Positions 19,556 to 29,078 of a DNA stretch of 64,000 nt are shown piece by piece. The notes under the pieces are model-generated. The model saw nothing but the letters and a program-made list of their open reading frames with translations. It was not told the DNA's origin and did no database searches. The position numbers were made by a program, and so were the translations under genes. The stretch is taken from positions 1-64,000 of the forward strand of contig NZ_SMKU01000003.1 of the NCBI RefSeq assembly GCF_004349215.1. The letters are read 5' to 3'. Positions within the stretch are counted from its first letter, which is position 1. Every line of letters starts with the position of its first letter. Origin of the DNA: Actinomadura rubrisoli. GTDB lineage: Bacteria > Actinomycetota > Actinomycetes > Streptosporangiales > Streptosporangiaceae.

Positions 19556-21655
19556 CTACTCGCGGTGGTGGCTTTCGCCTGGCCAGGATGCCGGTTCGGT
19601 CGGGTCCGGGTCGACGCCGGGGATGATCTGCTCGCACCATACGACCTTGCCCGCGGCCGTGCGGCGGGTGCCCCAGCGGTGGGCCAGCTGGCTGACGACC
19701 AGGAGCCCGCGCCCGTTCTCGTCGTCGTCCTCGGCGTGCCGCAGGCGGGGAAGCGCGGCAGAACGGTCCAGAACCTCACAAACAAGTGTGCGCTCCAGGA
19801 GCAGACGCAGCTCGATCGGGCCGGGCGCGTAGCGCAGGGCGTTGGTGATGAGCTCCGACGCCAGCAGCTCGGTGGTGTAGGTGAGGTCCTCCAGGTCCCA
19901 CTCCTCCAGCCGGTCGCGGACGAGGCCGCGGGCGCGGCGTACCGCGGCGGGGTCGGCGGGCAGGGTCCAGGACGCGCAGCGGTCGTCGGGCAGGCGGCGC
20001 AGCCGGGCGATCAGCACCGCGATGTCGTCGCGGTGGTGGTCGGCGTAGACGCCCGCGAGGGTGGCCTTGGCGAGGTCCTCCATCGGGCGCTCGGCGGAGC
20101 CGGGGCCGAAGATGCCCTGGAGCCGCGCCAGTCCGTCGTCGATGTCGCGGCCCCGGTTCTCGACCAGGCCGTCGGTGTAGATGACGAAGACGCTGCCGTC
20201 CTCGACGGTGAACTCGCGGCTCTCGATCGCGGCGCCGCCGGCGACGCCGAGCGGCGGCGCGGGGGGCACCTTCAGGTACTCGCCGCCGCCGGACGGGCCG
20301 ACCAGCAGCGGCGGCAGGTGCCCCGCCGAGGCGATCTCGATCGTGCCGGTGGTCGCGTCGTACACCGCGTACACGCAGGTGGCGAAGTGCGGCTCCTGCT
20401 CGCCCAGCTCGATCATCAGCTCGTGCATGACGTGCAGGGCGTCGGCGGGCGGCAGCTCCAGGTTCGCGAGCGTGTGCAGGGCGGTGCGGAGCCGTCCCAT
20501 CGTGACGGCGGCGCGCACGCCGTGGCCCGCGACGTCGCCGACGATCAGCGCGACGCGGGCGCCGGGCAGCGCGATCGACTCGTACCAGTCGCCGCCGACC
20601 TCGACCAGCTTGCTGCCGGGCAGGTAGCGGTGCCGGACCTCGACCGAGGACGGCGCGGACAGCCGGTTCGGCAGCAGGCTGCGCTGGAGCGCGAGCGCGG
20701 TCGCCCGCTCGCGGCTGAACAGCCGGGCGTTGTCGATGACGATCGCGGCGCGGGCCGCGAACTCCATGCCGATCTCGACGTCGTAGGCGTCGAACTTGCG
20801 GAAGCCGGGCACCCGGGTGCAGGCGATGAAGCCGAGCAGGGTGTCGCGGGCGATCATCGGCAGCAGCACCATGGACACGCCGGTGAGCAGCTCGCCCGCC
20901 GGGCCGCGCCGCCACAGCCGGGCGATCTCGCTCGCCGCGTCCAGCTCGATGTGCGGCAGGTGGACGGGACGCGCCGTCTCCATCACCTCGCGGTACGGGG
21001 TGCCCTCGGGGAAGACGAGCACCTCCCCGACCGGGAACGTGGCCGTCCACATCGGGTTGCCGTCGTCGGAGGTGACCGCGATACGGCGCAGCACGGCCGA
21101 GCCGGACTCGCTGTGCACCTCGTCGGCCGCGACCAGGCTCTCCAGCACCAGCACCGAGGCGGCCGTGCAGAAGTGCGGGACGACGACGTCGACGAGGCCG
21201 CGCGCGGACTGGTCGAGGTCGAGGGACGCGCCGAACCGGGTGAGCTGGTCGTCCATCAGCGCCCGGCGCATGAGCGCCGGGTCCTGGTAGCGCTCGCTCG
21301 GCGGCAGCGCCACCCGGACGAACAGCAGCCCGGCGGGGCCCGCGCCGTCCTCGCCGCCGACCATCGGCTGCGCGGTGACCACGGCGTCGGCGGACGAGCC
21401 GTCGTCGCGCAGCACCGTCAGCACGGCGGTCCGCTCCTGGGCGGCGCCGATCGCCTCCAGCAGCCCCTCAAGCTCGGCCTTGGCCTCTTCGCCCACCAGA
21501 TCGCCGGCGGGCCGGCCGATCAGGTCCTCGGGGGTCCGGCCGATGACGGCCCGGACGTTCGGCCCGCACTGGACGATCCGCCTTGCACCGTCGATGCCCA
21601 GGACCAGGGTCCGGGACGCCGAATCGGTGGCGGGCGCATCGCCTCGTGGCGCCAT
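19556..21655 (-). CDS. PAS-GAF-SpoIIE serine phosphatase with C-terminal anti-sigma-like kinase domain
   Basis: The protein has about 699 residues. In order it has a PAS domain (RRIVQCGPNVRAVIGRTPED, residues 10-110), a GAF-like region (about 150-310), a PP2C/SpoIIE phosphatase (VGGDWYESIAL, GDVAGHGVRAA and IYTDGLVENRG, about 330-550) and a HATPase_c domain of the RsbW/SpoIIAB type (ELITNALRYA, about 570-680). It probably acts in partner switching, dephosphorylating an anti-anti-sigma factor. I prefer ATG 21655, with AGGTGAGA upstream, over GTG 21700. No sigma or anti-sigma gene is adjacent. Confidence 0.88.
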   Translation of the reverse strand: MAPRGDAPATDSASRTLVLGIDGARRIVQCGPNVRAVIGRTPEDLIGRPAGDLVGEEAKAELEGLLEAIGAAQERTAVLTVLRDDGSSADAVVTAQPMVGGEDGAGPAGLLFVRVALPPSERYQDPALMRRALMDDQLTRFGASLDLDQSARGLVDVVVPHFCTAASVLVLESLVAADEVHSESGSAVLRRIAVTSDDGNPMWTATFPVGEVLVFPEGTPYREVMETARPVHLPHIELDAASEIARLWRRGPAGELLTGVSMVLLPMIARDTLLGFIACTRVPGFRKFDAYDVEIGMEFAARAAIVIDNARLFSRERATALALQRSLLPNRLSAPSSVEVRHRYLPGSKLVEVGGDWYESIALPGARVALIVGDVAGHGVRAAVTMGRLRTALHTLANLELPPADALHVMHELMIELGEQEPHFATCVYAVYDATTGTIEIASAGHLPPLLVGPSGGGEYLKVPPAPPLGVAGGAAIESREFTVEDGSVFVIYTDGLVENRGRDIDDGLARLQGIFGPGSAERPMEDLAKATLAGVYADHHRDDIAVLIARLRRLPDDRCASWTLPADPAAVRRARGLVRDRLEEWDLEDLTYTTELLASELITNALRYAPGPIELRLLLERTLVCEVLDRSAALPRLRHAEDDDENGRGLLVVSQLAHRWGTRRTAAGKVVWCEQIIPGVDPDPTEPASWPGESHHRE

Positions 21656-21791
21656 GACGGATCTCACCTGACGCGCTCCAGACAGCCGGTCGTCTAGCAC
21701 TACCCAGCGACAGTATGGGGCATGACACGGGATCAGGGGGAGAAGATCACGCTTACCGCGCGGAAAACCCCCGCGCGGGGGGCCTCCGGGA

Positions 21792-22391
21792 TCACTTCGG
21801 AGCCCTGATCCCGTCCAGCAGGGCGTCGACGACGGCCTCGGCGTAGCCCTCCGGGAACAGCTCCATCGGCGCCCGCATGGTGAGCGGCCCGACCAGCATC
21901 GCGACGCCGAGCTCCAGGTCGAGGCCGGCGCGCAGCTCGCCGCTCTCCACGCCCCGCTGCAGCACCGCGCGCAGGACGTCGCGGCGCGGCTCGATGACGA
22001 CCTGTCGGTAGCGGGCGTACAGCTCGGGATGCTTCTCCGCGCTGCCCACCACGTTCCAGAAGCACCGGGCGTGCTTGCGCCGCCGCTCGGCGCTGAGCGC
22101 GCGCGCCAGTTCGACCAGGTCCTCGCGGACGGACGCGCCGGACGGCACGGGCAGCGGTGCCTTCGCCGTGGCCAGCGCGTGCACGATCAGCGCCTCCTTG
22201 TTGGGCCAGCGCCGGTAGATCGTGGTCTTGCCGACGCCCGCCCGCGCCGCCACCGCCTCGATGGAGACGGCGGCCACCCCCGACTCGGCGGCGAGCAGGT
22301 CGAGCGTCGCCTCGACGATCGCCTTCTCGGCCCGCTCGCTGCGCGGGCGGCCCGGCGCGCGGGCCGCGGAGCCGTCTGTCAGCTCAGTCAT
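21792..22391 (-). CDS. TetR-family repressor
   Basis: The 199-residue regulator has a canonical N-terminal helix-turn-helix (GVAAVSIEAVAARAGVGKTT, then IYRRWPNKEAL) and a TetR_C-type ligand-binding domain. It is encoded 15 bp downstream of an MFS exporter on the same strand, so the two are probably one transcript. The tandem operators upstream of the exporter would then give autorepression relieved by an exported substrate. Confidence 0.9.
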   Translation of the reverse strand: MTELTDGSAARAPGRPRSERAEKAIVEATLDLLAAESGVAAVSIEAVAARAGVGKTTIYRRWPNKEALIVHALATAKAPLPVPSGASVREDLVELARALSAERRRKHARCFWNVVGSAEKHPELYARYRQVVIEPRRDVLRAVLQRGVESGELRAGLDLELGVAMLVGPLTMRAPMELFPEGYAEAVVDALLDGIRAPK

Positions 22392-22405
22392 CGTCCGTCA
22401 CGTTC

Positions 22406-24037
22406 TCACACCTTCGCGGTCTCCTGCTCGGACGCGCCCGGAGCCGTGCCGTCCGGAGCCGTGCCGTCCTCGGCCGCGTCGCCGGCCGGAGCCGCCGCGC
22501 CGCGTCCGGGCATCCACTTCAGGACGAGCATGGCGCCGAGGAAGGCGATGACGGCGGCGGCGATCGACGCGGTGTGCATGGCGTGCACGAACGCGACGTC
22601 GGCGTGGTCGATGAGGGTCTGCCCGCCGCGCATCCCGGAGGCGACGCCGTGGGCGCCCTCGATGGACTGCCCGGCGGCCTCCCGCGCGCCGGGGGGCAGC
22701 GCGGCGAGGTCGTCGCGCAGGTCGTCGCGGTAGACGGACGCGACGACGGAGCCGAGCACGGCCACGCCCATCGCGACCGCGACCTGGCGGGCGGTGTTGT
22801 TGATGGCCGATCCGGCGCCCGCCTTCTCGCGGGGCAGCGCCGACATGATCGACTCGGTCGCGGGCGGCATCACGTTGGCCATCCCCGCGCCCTGCACGAA
22901 GAAGATCGCGCAGAGGATCCACAGCGGGGTGCCGACGCCGACGAGCTGGTAGCTGGACAGCGCCACGGTGACCAGCAGGAGCCCGGACGTGCAGACCGCC
23001 TTCGCGCCGAAGCGGCGCACCATCGCGGCGCTGCGCGGGGAGAAGAGCAGTTGCGCCGCGGCGAACGGCAGCACCATCGCGCCGGACTGCAGCGGGGTCA
23101 GCCCGCGCACCGACTGCATGTAGAAGTTGGTGAAGAAGAACACGCCGACCGCGGCGAAGAAGCACAGCGCGATGGAGGCCACCGCGGCCGACATCCGCGG
23201 GTCGCGGAACAGCCGGACGTCGAAGGCGGGCGACGGCGTGCGCGCCTCGTGCAGGACGAACAGGGCCAGCACGGCGGCTCCGCCGGCGATCGGGGCGAGC
23301 ACGGCGGGCTCCAGCCACGCGCCCTTCTCGCCGCCCTGGATGATCCCGTACGACAGCACGACCAGGCCGACGACCGACAGGACCACGCCGAGCGGGTCGA
23401 GCCGTCCGGGGTTCGGGTTGCGCGACTCGGGCACCAGAAGCAGCAGCAGGACGACGCCCACCGCGATGACCGGCACGTTGATCAGGAAGACCGAGCCCCA
23501 CCAGAAGTGGGCGAGCAGCAGCCCGCCGGTGAGCGGGCCGATGGCCACACCGAGGCCGACCGCGCCGGCCCAGATGCCGATGGCGCGCCCGCGCTCGTGC
23601 GGCTCGAAGACGTTGGTGATGATCGACAGCGTCTGCGGCATCACCGCGGCGCCGCCGAGGCCCATCAGGGCGCGGGCGTAGATGAGCTGGTCGGGCGTCT
23701 GCGCGTACGCCGACGCCAGCGAGGCGAGGGCGAACACCGCCATGCCGCCGACCAGCACGCGCCGGCGGCCGATCCGGTCGCCGATCACCCCGAAGGTGAA
23801 CAGCAGGCCGGCGAAGACCAGGGTGTAGGAGTTGATCGACCATTCGAGCTGGCTCTGGGTCGCCCCGAGCCCCTTCTCGTCGTCGGCGATGGTCTTGAGG
23901 GCCACGTTGAGGATGGTGTTGTCGAGCACCACCACCAGAAGGCTCATGGTCAGCACGCCGAGGATGTACCAGCGGCGCCGGTGGATGGTCCGGGGGTCCA
24001 ATGCGCTCCTTGGGGTCGCCGTCGCGGGGGCACGCAT
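22406..24037 (-). CDS. DHA2-type MFS drug exporter (EmrB/QacA-like)
   Basis: The protein of about 543 residues has 14 hydrophobic segments, with motif A GDRIGRRRVLVGG and motif C-like GLGVAIGPLTGG, typical of 14-TM drug:proton antiporters. Start ATG 24037 is chosen because longer frames run through the operator region and give a non-membrane leader. It forms an operon with the downstream TetR gene. A hydrophilic Ala/Asp-rich tail follows the last segment. Confidence 0.88.
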   Translation of the reverse strand: MRAPATATPRSALDPRTIHRRRWYILGVLTMSLLVVVLDNTILNVALKTIADDEKGLGATQSQLEWSINSYTLVFAGLLFTFGVIGDRIGRRRVLVGGMAVFALASLASAYAQTPDQLIYARALMGLGGAAVMPQTLSIITNVFEPHERGRAIGIWAGAVGLGVAIGPLTGGLLLAHFWWGSVFLINVPVIAVGVVLLLLLVPESRNPNPGRLDPLGVVLSVVGLVVLSYGIIQGGEKGAWLEPAVLAPIAGGAAVLALFVLHEARTPSPAFDVRLFRDPRMSAAVASIALCFFAAVGVFFFTNFYMQSVRGLTPLQSGAMVLPFAAAQLLFSPRSAAMVRRFGAKAVCTSGLLLVTVALSSYQLVGVGTPLWILCAIFFVQGAGMANVMPPATESIMSALPREKAGAGSAINNTARQVAVAMGVAVLGSVVASVYRDDLRDDLAALPPGAREAAGQSIEGAHGVASGMRGGQTLIDHADVAFVHAMHTASIAAAVIAFLGAMLVLKWMPGRGAAAPAGDAAEDGTAPDGTAPGASEQETAKV

Positions 24038-24038
24038 C

Positions 24039-24098
24039 CGATACGTATGCGTTTCGTAATGAGCGTACGAGGGGACGCTGCGATACGCAACCGTATCG
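24039..24098. promoter_or_regulatory. Tandem TetR operators
   Basis: Two 18-bp sites of the form CGATACG-N4-CGTWTCG lie at 24039-24056 (one mismatch in the arms) and 24081-24098 (perfect). Their centres are 42 bp apart, almost exactly four helical turns. Both lie immediately upstream of the exporter start codon. They are the obvious targets of the TetR protein encoded at the end of the operon. Confidence 0.75.
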
Positions 24099-24279
24099 TT
24101 TCGCAATCCGGCGTGATGGACCCCACACGGGCCCCACATGGGCCCGCACGGGTCCGTGCAGGTCCTCCGCCCGGGCACCGCGGATCGGGGAATGACCGGG
24201 GTTCCCGAATCGTTCCCGAAGTGGCACGATCGATTCCGTCCGGGTACGCCACCGTGGCGCCTCGAGACCGGAGGTACTC

Positions 24280-25128
24280 ATGTCTTCTTCTGCTGCCCCC
24301 GCGCAACCGACCGCACTGTACGGCGGTACGAGCGGGCGACGGGTCACCGTACGCGACATCGCGGCCGCCAAGCAGCGGCACGAGAAGTGGCCCATGCTCA
24401 CCGCCTACGACGCCCTCACCGCGCGGATCTTCGACGAGGCCGGGATCCCCGTCCTGCTCGTCGGCGACTCCGCCGCCATGGTCGTCTACGGCTACGACTC
24501 GACGATCCCCGTGACCGTGGACGACCTGATCCCGCTGACCGCCGCCGTCGTCCGCGGCTCCAAGCGGGCCATGGTCGTGGCGGACCTGCCGTTCGGCTCG
24601 TACCAGACCGGCGTCGCCGAGGCCCTGGCCACCGCGACCCGCTTCCTCAAGGAGACCGGCGCGCACGCCGTCAAGCTGGAGGGCGGCCGCCGGGTCCTGC
24701 CGCAGGCCGAGGCCATGGTCGCCGCCGGCGTCCCGGTGATGGGCCACCTCGGCCTCACCCCGCAGTCGGTGAACGTCTTCGGCGGGTACCGGGTGCAGGG
24801 CCGCGGCCAGTCCGGCGAGGAGCTGATGGCGGACGCCAAGTCCCTGGAGGCCGCGGGCGCGTTCGCCGTCGTGCTCGAATGCGTCCCCGAGGACCTCGCC
24901 GCCCGCGTCACCGCGTCGCTTTCGATCCCGACCATCGGCATCGGCGGCGGGAGCCACACCGACGCGCAGGTCCTCGTCTGGCAGGACATGGCCGGGCTGA
25001 CCCCGCACACCGCCAAGTTCGTCAAGAAGTACGCGGACATGGGGACCCTGCTCGGCGACGCCGTCCGCGCCTACGCCGACGAGGTCGTCAGCGGCGTCTA
25101 CCCGGCGCCGGAGCACTCCTACCGCTGA
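24280..25128 (+). CDS. panB: 3-methyl-2-oxobutanoate hydroxymethyltransferase
   Basis: The 282-residue protein is a typical PanB TIM barrel with [41 protein letters not shown] and [19 protein letters not shown]. It makes ketopantoate from alpha-ketoisovalerate and methylene-THF in pantothenate/CoA synthesis. The ATG at 24280 follows GGAGG, which supports this start. No panC or panD is adjacent. Confidence 0.95.
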   Translation: MSSSAAPAQPTALYGGTSGRRVTVRDIAAAKQRHEKWPMLTAYDALTARIFDEAGIPVLLVGDSAAMVVYGYDSTIPVTVDDLIPLTAAVVRGSKRAMVVADLPFGSYQTGVAEALATATRFLKETGAHAVKLEGGRRVLPQAEAMVAAGVPVMGHLGLTPQSVNVFGGYRVQGRGQSGEELMADAKSLEAAGAFAVVLECVPEDLAARVTASLSIPTIGIGGGSHTDAQVLVWQDMAGLTPHTAKFVKKYADMGTLLGDAVRAYADEVVSGVYPAPEHSYR

Positions 25129-25139
25129 CCCCGCTCAAG

Positions 25140-25176
25140 GGTCCCTGCCGTCCACCCGCCCCGGCCGGCAGGGGCC
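25140..25176 (+). terminator. Hairpin after panB
   Basis: GGTCCCTGCCG (25140-25150) pairs with CGGCAGGGGCC (25166-25176) over 11 bp with one G-T wobble, 12 bp after the panB stop. There is no U-tract, as is common in high-GC actinobacteria. Confidence 0.5.
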
Positions 25177-25267
25177 TGCCCGCACGGCTCGCGCCTCACC
25201 CGGCGCGGGCCGCGCGGGCGCCCTCGCGCTTGGGGCCGATCCAGGCATGGGACGGCCGCCGGAAGGG

Positions 25268-26008
25268 CTACTGGTCGGGGTTCGCCCGGGCCAGCTCCGC
25301 GCGCGCCTCGCCGCCGCCCTCGTGGCCCTGGCCGTCGCGGGGCGGCGGGACGCGGCGCGGCTCCCCCTCGTCCGCCATGATCTCGCTGCGCAGGGTGTCC
25401 ACGGCGGAGCGGAGCACGTCGGGGCCGGCCACGTTCATCAGCAGCAGCCCCAGGTTGAGGGCCATCTGCCCGTCGGTCATCTCGCTGCCCGCCAGCGCGT
25501 CCACCGCGGTGCGCAGGTCGGCCTGGTCTTCGGCGGAGACGTTCTGCAGCAGGCCGAGGCAGTACGTCGGCAGCGCGAGCTTCGACTTGCGGAACGAGAC
25601 GCCCCGCATGATCTCCCCCGCCTCGTGGGCGCGGGTCTTGGCCTGCATCCGGTCGACGCCGCGGTCGGCGGCGGCCAGCAGCGAGGTCAGCAGCGTGCTC
25701 GGCCCGACCGCGACGTCCTCGTCCCCGACCCGGACGGTGAACACCGCGCTGCGGAACACCATCATCGAGCCGAGGCTGGCCACCAGCACCTGCGTGGCCG
25801 CCACCATGTGCGGCGACTGGACGCCGAACCGCCAGTCGAAGGTGTGCAGCATCAGCAGCGACCCGGCCCCGGCGCCGCCGTTGATCAGGACGTACGCCCA
25901 CGTGCTCGGCACCCGGACCAGCGTGGTGGGCCGGTCCCGGTAGCGGCTGACCAGCTCGGCGACGCCGACCAGGCAGCTCAGCGACACCGCGACCACGTAC
26001 CCGATCAT
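25268..26008 (-). CDS. Membrane protein of unknown function
   Basis: The 246-residue protein has three hydrophobic segments in its first 115 residues: one at the N-terminus, one around WAYVLINGGAGAGSLLML, and one around VAATQVLVASLGSMMVF. A soluble C-terminal domain of about 110 residues follows, then a charged tail. I do not recognise the family. It starts 10 bp after a small winged-helix-like gene on the same strand, so the two are probably co-expressed. Confidence 0.65.
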   Translation of the reverse strand: MIGYVVAVSLSCLVGVAELVSRYRDRPTTLVRVPSTWAYVLINGGAGAGSLLMLHTFDWRFGVQSPHMVAATQVLVASLGSMMVFRSAVFTVRVGDEDVAVGPSTLLTSLLAAADRGVDRMQAKTRAHEAGEIMRGVSFRKSKLALPTYCLGLLQNVSAEDQADLRTAVDALAGSEMTDGQMALNLGLLLMNVAGPDVLRSAVDTLRSEIMADEGEPRRVPPPRDGQGHEGGGEARAELARANPDQ

Positions 26009-26018
26009 CTGGCGCGGC

Positions 26019-26363
26019 TCATCCCTCGGTCAGCCTGACGACCTCGTCGATCTCCCGGTCCACCGCGACCAGCCCGCGCTCGCGCAGCGCCTCGACCGCG
26101 TCGGCGACCTCCAGCAGGCCGAGCCGCGTGGCGTGGTGGATCTGCTCCAGCGACAGCGGCCCGGCGGCGTCCCTCAGCTTGCCCAGCACGCGGCGCCGCG
26201 CGTCCTCGGCACCGGGGTCGCCCCCGCCGCCGGGGGCACGGACGGGCGTGTGCCCGGAACCGCCGCGGTGCGCCTCGCCCGGCGGCGCGGCCCCCGGCTC
26301 CCGCCTCGAAGGGGCGAGGAACGTGCTCCACGGGTCCGCCGACCGGATCTCCCTCATCTTCAC
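26019..26363 (-). CDS. Small protein with a winged-helix-like C-terminus
   Basis: This is a protein of up to 114 residues. The first 55 residues are low-complexity and rich in Pro, Gly and Arg. The last 60 (RRRVLGKLRDAAGPLSLEQI through VAVDREIDEVVRL) have the helix spacing of a small winged helix, such as effector-controlled regulators use. The start is GTG 26363 or ATG 26357. It is probably co-transcribed with the following membrane protein gene. Confidence 0.55.
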   Translation of the reverse strand: MKMREIRSADPWSTFLAPSRREPGAAPPGEAHRGGSGHTPVRAPGGGGDPGAEDARRRVLGKLRDAAGPLSLEQIHHATRLGLLEVADAVEALRERGLVAVDREIDEVVRLTEG

Positions 26364-26522
26364 CTGCCCTGTCGCATACCGATCATAAGGTGCACCGGAG
26401 CCCGGCTCCAGCGTCAGGAGGTTGGACGCGCCGCGCCCGCCTTACGCTCCCGCCGGTCTCCGGTTCAGGGTAAGAGGTCGGTGACCCGGGGCCAGAAGTC
26501 CGTTACGCGCGGCTAGAGCGCC

Positions 26523-27215
26523 CTAGACATCGGTGATGCGCAGCCCGGCGTGGGACTTGTAGCGGCGGTTCATCGAGATGAGGTTCGCGGTGAACGCCTC
26601 GACCTGGTGGGCGTTGTGCAGGCGCCCGCCGTAGACGCCGCGCATGCCGGGGATGCGGCCCGCGAGGGCCTGGACGAGGTCGGTGGCCTCGCGGTCGTCG
26701 CCGAGGACCAGGACGTCCAGCTCCATCCCCTCCACCTCGGGGTCGAGCAGCAGCTTCGCCGAGACGTGGTGGAACGCGGCGACCACGCGGCTGTCCGGGA
26801 GGACCGACGCGGCCTGCTGGGCGGCGCTGCCCTCCTCGACCGGCAGCGCGAACGCGCCCTTGCCCTTCTCGAAGCCCAGCGGGTTCACGCAGTCCACGAC
26901 GATCTTGCCCGCCAGCTCGGCGCGCACCGACTCCAGCGTGGCCTTGTGCCCGTCCCACGGCACCGCGACGACCACGACGTCCGCCTCGCCCGCGGCGACC
27001 GGGTTCTCCGCCCCGGAGACCGGCAGGCCGGCGCCGAGGTCGCCTGCGGCCTGCTGGGCGCGCTCGGCCTTCCGCGAGCCGATGACCACCCGGTGGCCGG
27101 CGAGCGCGAACCGGCGCGCGAGGCCCTTCCCCTGGTCGCCGGTGCCGCCGAGGATGCCGATCGTGAGGCCGCTCGCGTCCGGAAGGTCGTAGGGCGTCTT
27201 CTGCTGCTCAGTCAT
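26523..27215 (-). CDS. npdG: F420-dependent NADP reductase
   Basis: The 230-residue protein has the NPDG fold: dinucleotide-binding GILGGTGDQGKGLARRFALAG, then VVIGSRKAERAQQ and VVVVAVPWDGHKATL. It transfers hydride between reduced F420 and NADP+. Its presence implies the host makes coenzyme F420, which is common in actinobacteria. The start at 27215 is the first ATG before the conserved fold. Confidence 0.9.
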   Translation of the reverse strand: MTEQQKTPYDLPDASGLTIGILGGTGDQGKGLARRFALAGHRVVIGSRKAERAQQAAGDLGAGLPVSGAENPVAAGEADVVVVAVPWDGHKATLESVRAELAGKIVVDCVNPLGFEKGKGAFALPVEEGSAAQQAASVLPDSRVVAAFHHVSAKLLLDPEVEGMELDVLVLGDDREATDLVQALAGRIPGMRGVYGGRLHNAHQVEAFTANLISMNRRYKSHAGLRITDV

Positions 27216-27306
27216 GGCGCCGAGTCTGCCAGGCGGCCCCCGGGCCGGGATCGACCGGCCTCCCGCCTCCGCGAAACGTCCTGCGCGCGGCGCCGGCTGG
27301 GGCACC

Positions 27307-27903
27307 ATGGTCTGCGTGGACGCCGAGCAGATCACCCTGTTGCGCGAGGTCCTGTCGGCCACCGGATGGCTGGAGCGGACCCAGGAGTTCGGACGGGCGC
27401 TGCGGGTCACCTCCCGCACACCCGGCGGGCTGCTGCTGGTCGGCACGCCCGGCGGCGACCCCTGGCACCTGGCCGCCCACCTCGACGACGAGAGCCGCCT
27501 CGGCGGCGCCCCCGGCCTGGCCCCCACGCTGGTGCGCTGGTCGCCGCCGCCCGGCGCGCCGCCGCACCTCCGGATCGGGCTGGAGCGGCTGGAGGCGGCC
27601 GAGCGGGGCGAGACGCTGTTCGTCGTCGCCGAGGAGGACGCGCCCGTCCCGCTCCTGGAACGGGTCGACGACGCCCGCCGCACCGGCGCGCGGATCCTCG
27701 CCCTGGAGGGCGGCGACCGCGAGCTGCGCGGCCTGGCCCACGAGGCGCTGACCGTCCCGCCCGATGAGGCGCTCATGTCGTTCGACGGCGCGCAGCACCT
27801 GGTCAGCGCGGCGGCGGGCCAGGAGCCCGCCCGCGCCCCGCAGGGCCTGCGCGCACGCCTCGCCCGGCTCCTCGAAGCGGTCAGCGGCCCGACCGTCGAC
27901 TAG
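27307..27903 (+). CDS. Hypothetical protein (198 aa)
   Basis: This is a soluble protein without a recognised domain. It has a mixed alpha/beta pattern with several Gly/Pro turns, and its codon use is that of the host. The ATG at 27307 gives 198 residues; GTG 27316 is an alternative. It lies divergently to npdG across a 91-bp gap. Confidence 0.6.
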   Translation: MVCVDAEQITLLREVLSATGWLERTQEFGRALRVTSRTPGGLLLVGTPGGDPWHLAAHLDDESRLGGAPGLAPTLVRWSPPPGAPPHLRIGLERLEAAERGETLFVVAEEDAPVPLLERVDDARRTGARILALEGGDRELRGLAHEALTVPPDEALMSFDGAQHLVSAAAGQEPARAPQGLRARLARLLEAVSGPTVD

Positions 27904-27921
27904 GCCCCCAGACCAGTTCCT

Positions 27922-28101
27922 CTAGTCGTCGCCCTCCTTGCGGCGCCATGCCTCGTTGCGCTCGCGCGCGAGGGCCAGCGCGCCCGCCGCCGCGCCCTCG
28001 GACTCGTAGGGGCCCATCCGGTCCTTGTCCGGGCAGCCGGCCCCGTGCTCGACCTTCATGTGCTTCAGGCAGAACCACCAGTCACCCTCGTTACCGGCCA
28101 T
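27922..28101 (-). CDS. Conserved-looking small protein (59 aa)
   Basis: A 59-codon frame starts with ATG 28101 behind a strong GAAGGGAAG ribosome-binding site. The protein begins MAGNEGDWWFCLKHMKVEHG, then GCPDKDRMGPYESEG and a basic C-terminal helix. It has two cysteines and two histidines in its first 27 residues, so metal binding is possible. I believe proteins like this are common beside map in related actinobacteria, but I cannot name a function. Confidence 0.7.
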   Translation of the reverse strand: MAGNEGDWWFCLKHMKVEHGAGCPDKDRMGPYESEGAAAGALALARERNEAWRRKEGDD

Positions 28102-28165
28102 CGGACTTCCCTTCGATCATGCTTCGGCACCGGCATTCGTGCCCGGATCGCGCTGACTACACTCC

Positions 28166-29023
28166 ATGACTATGACGACCCAACTACTCCGGCCCGGCCA
28201 GGTCTCCCCCATGCGGAAGGTCCCCGCGCACATTCCGCGCCCGGAGTACGTCGGGAAGAAGCGTCCCCGGACGGGCGAGCCCGACGTCAAGACACCGGAG
28301 ATCATCGAGAGGATGCGGGTGGCGGGGAGGATCGCCGCGCAGGCCCTCGAAGAGGTCGGCAAGCACGTGCGGCCGGGCGTCACGACCGACGAGCTGGACG
28401 TCATCGGGCACGAGTTCATGCTCGACCACGGCGCCTACCCCTCGACGCTCGGCTACCGCGGCTTCCCCAAGTCGCTGTGCACCTCGATCAACGAGGTGAT
28501 CTGCCACGGCATCCCGGACGACACGGTCCTGCGCGACGGCGACATCGTCAACGTCGACATCACCGCGTTCGTGGACGGCGTGCACGGCGACACCGACGCG
28601 ACGTTCCTGTGCGGCGAGGTCGACGAGGAGTCGCGGCTGCTGGTCGAGCGCACCCGGGAGGCGACGCTGCGCGGCATCCGCGCGGTCAAGCCGGGGCGGG
28701 CGCTGAACGTCATCGGACGGGTGATCGAGTCCTACGCCAAGCGGTTCGGGTACGGGGTCGTGCGCGACTTCACCGGGCACGGGATCGGGACGACGTTCCA
28801 CTCGGGGCTGGTCGTCCCCCACTACGACGATCCGAACGCGACCACGCTCATCGAGCCGGGTATGACGTTCACGATCGAGCCGATGCTGACGCTCGGCACG
28901 TTCGACTACGACATCTGGGCTGACGGCTGGACGGTCGTCACCAAGGACCGCAAGCGCACCGCTCAGTTCGAGCACACGATCCTGGTCACCGACGACGGCC
29001 ACGAAATCCTCACTCTGCCGTGA
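28166..29023 (+). CDS. map: Methionine aminopeptidase type I
   Basis: The 285-residue enzyme has the MetAP pita-bread metal ligands in [20 protein letters not shown] (two Asp), GHGIGTTFH (His), TIEPML (Glu) and QFEHTI (Glu). It removes the initiator methionine from nascent proteins. The N-terminal 45 residues contain a basic, proline-rich extension ([20 protein letters not shown]), typical of actinobacterial MetAPs that dock on the ribosome. ATG 28172 is an alternative start two codons later. Confidence 0.95.
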   Translation: MTMTTQLLRPGQVSPMRKVPAHIPRPEYVGKKRPRTGEPDVKTPEIIERMRVAGRIAAQALEEVGKHVRPGVTTDELDVIGHEFMLDHGAYPSTLGYRGFPKSLCTSINEVICHGIPDDTVLRDGDIVNVDITAFVDGVHGDTDATFLCGEVDEESRLLVERTREATLRGIRAVKPGRALNVIGRVIESYAKRFGYGVVRDFTGHGIGTTFHSGLVVPHYDDPNATTLIEPGMTFTIEPMLTLGTFDYDIWADGWTVVTKDRKRTAQFEHTILVTDDGHEILTLP

Positions 29024-29078
29024 CGGGCCCATGATCTAGAGTCCGAATCACTCCACATCCGGCCGGGAGACCCTCTAG

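Noticed and set aside
17804..21697. 1,297-codon plus-strand frame over nadE and the SpoIIE gene
   Set aside because: It is an alternate frame of nadE that runs on antisense to the phosphatase. It has low complexity and no recognisable domain.
24121..24175. Repeated GGGCCC/CACGGG-type short runs upstream of panB
   Set aside because: They are short, imperfect and expected in GC-rich intergenic DNA. No consistent repeat unit or CRISPR-like spacing was found here or anywhere in the window.
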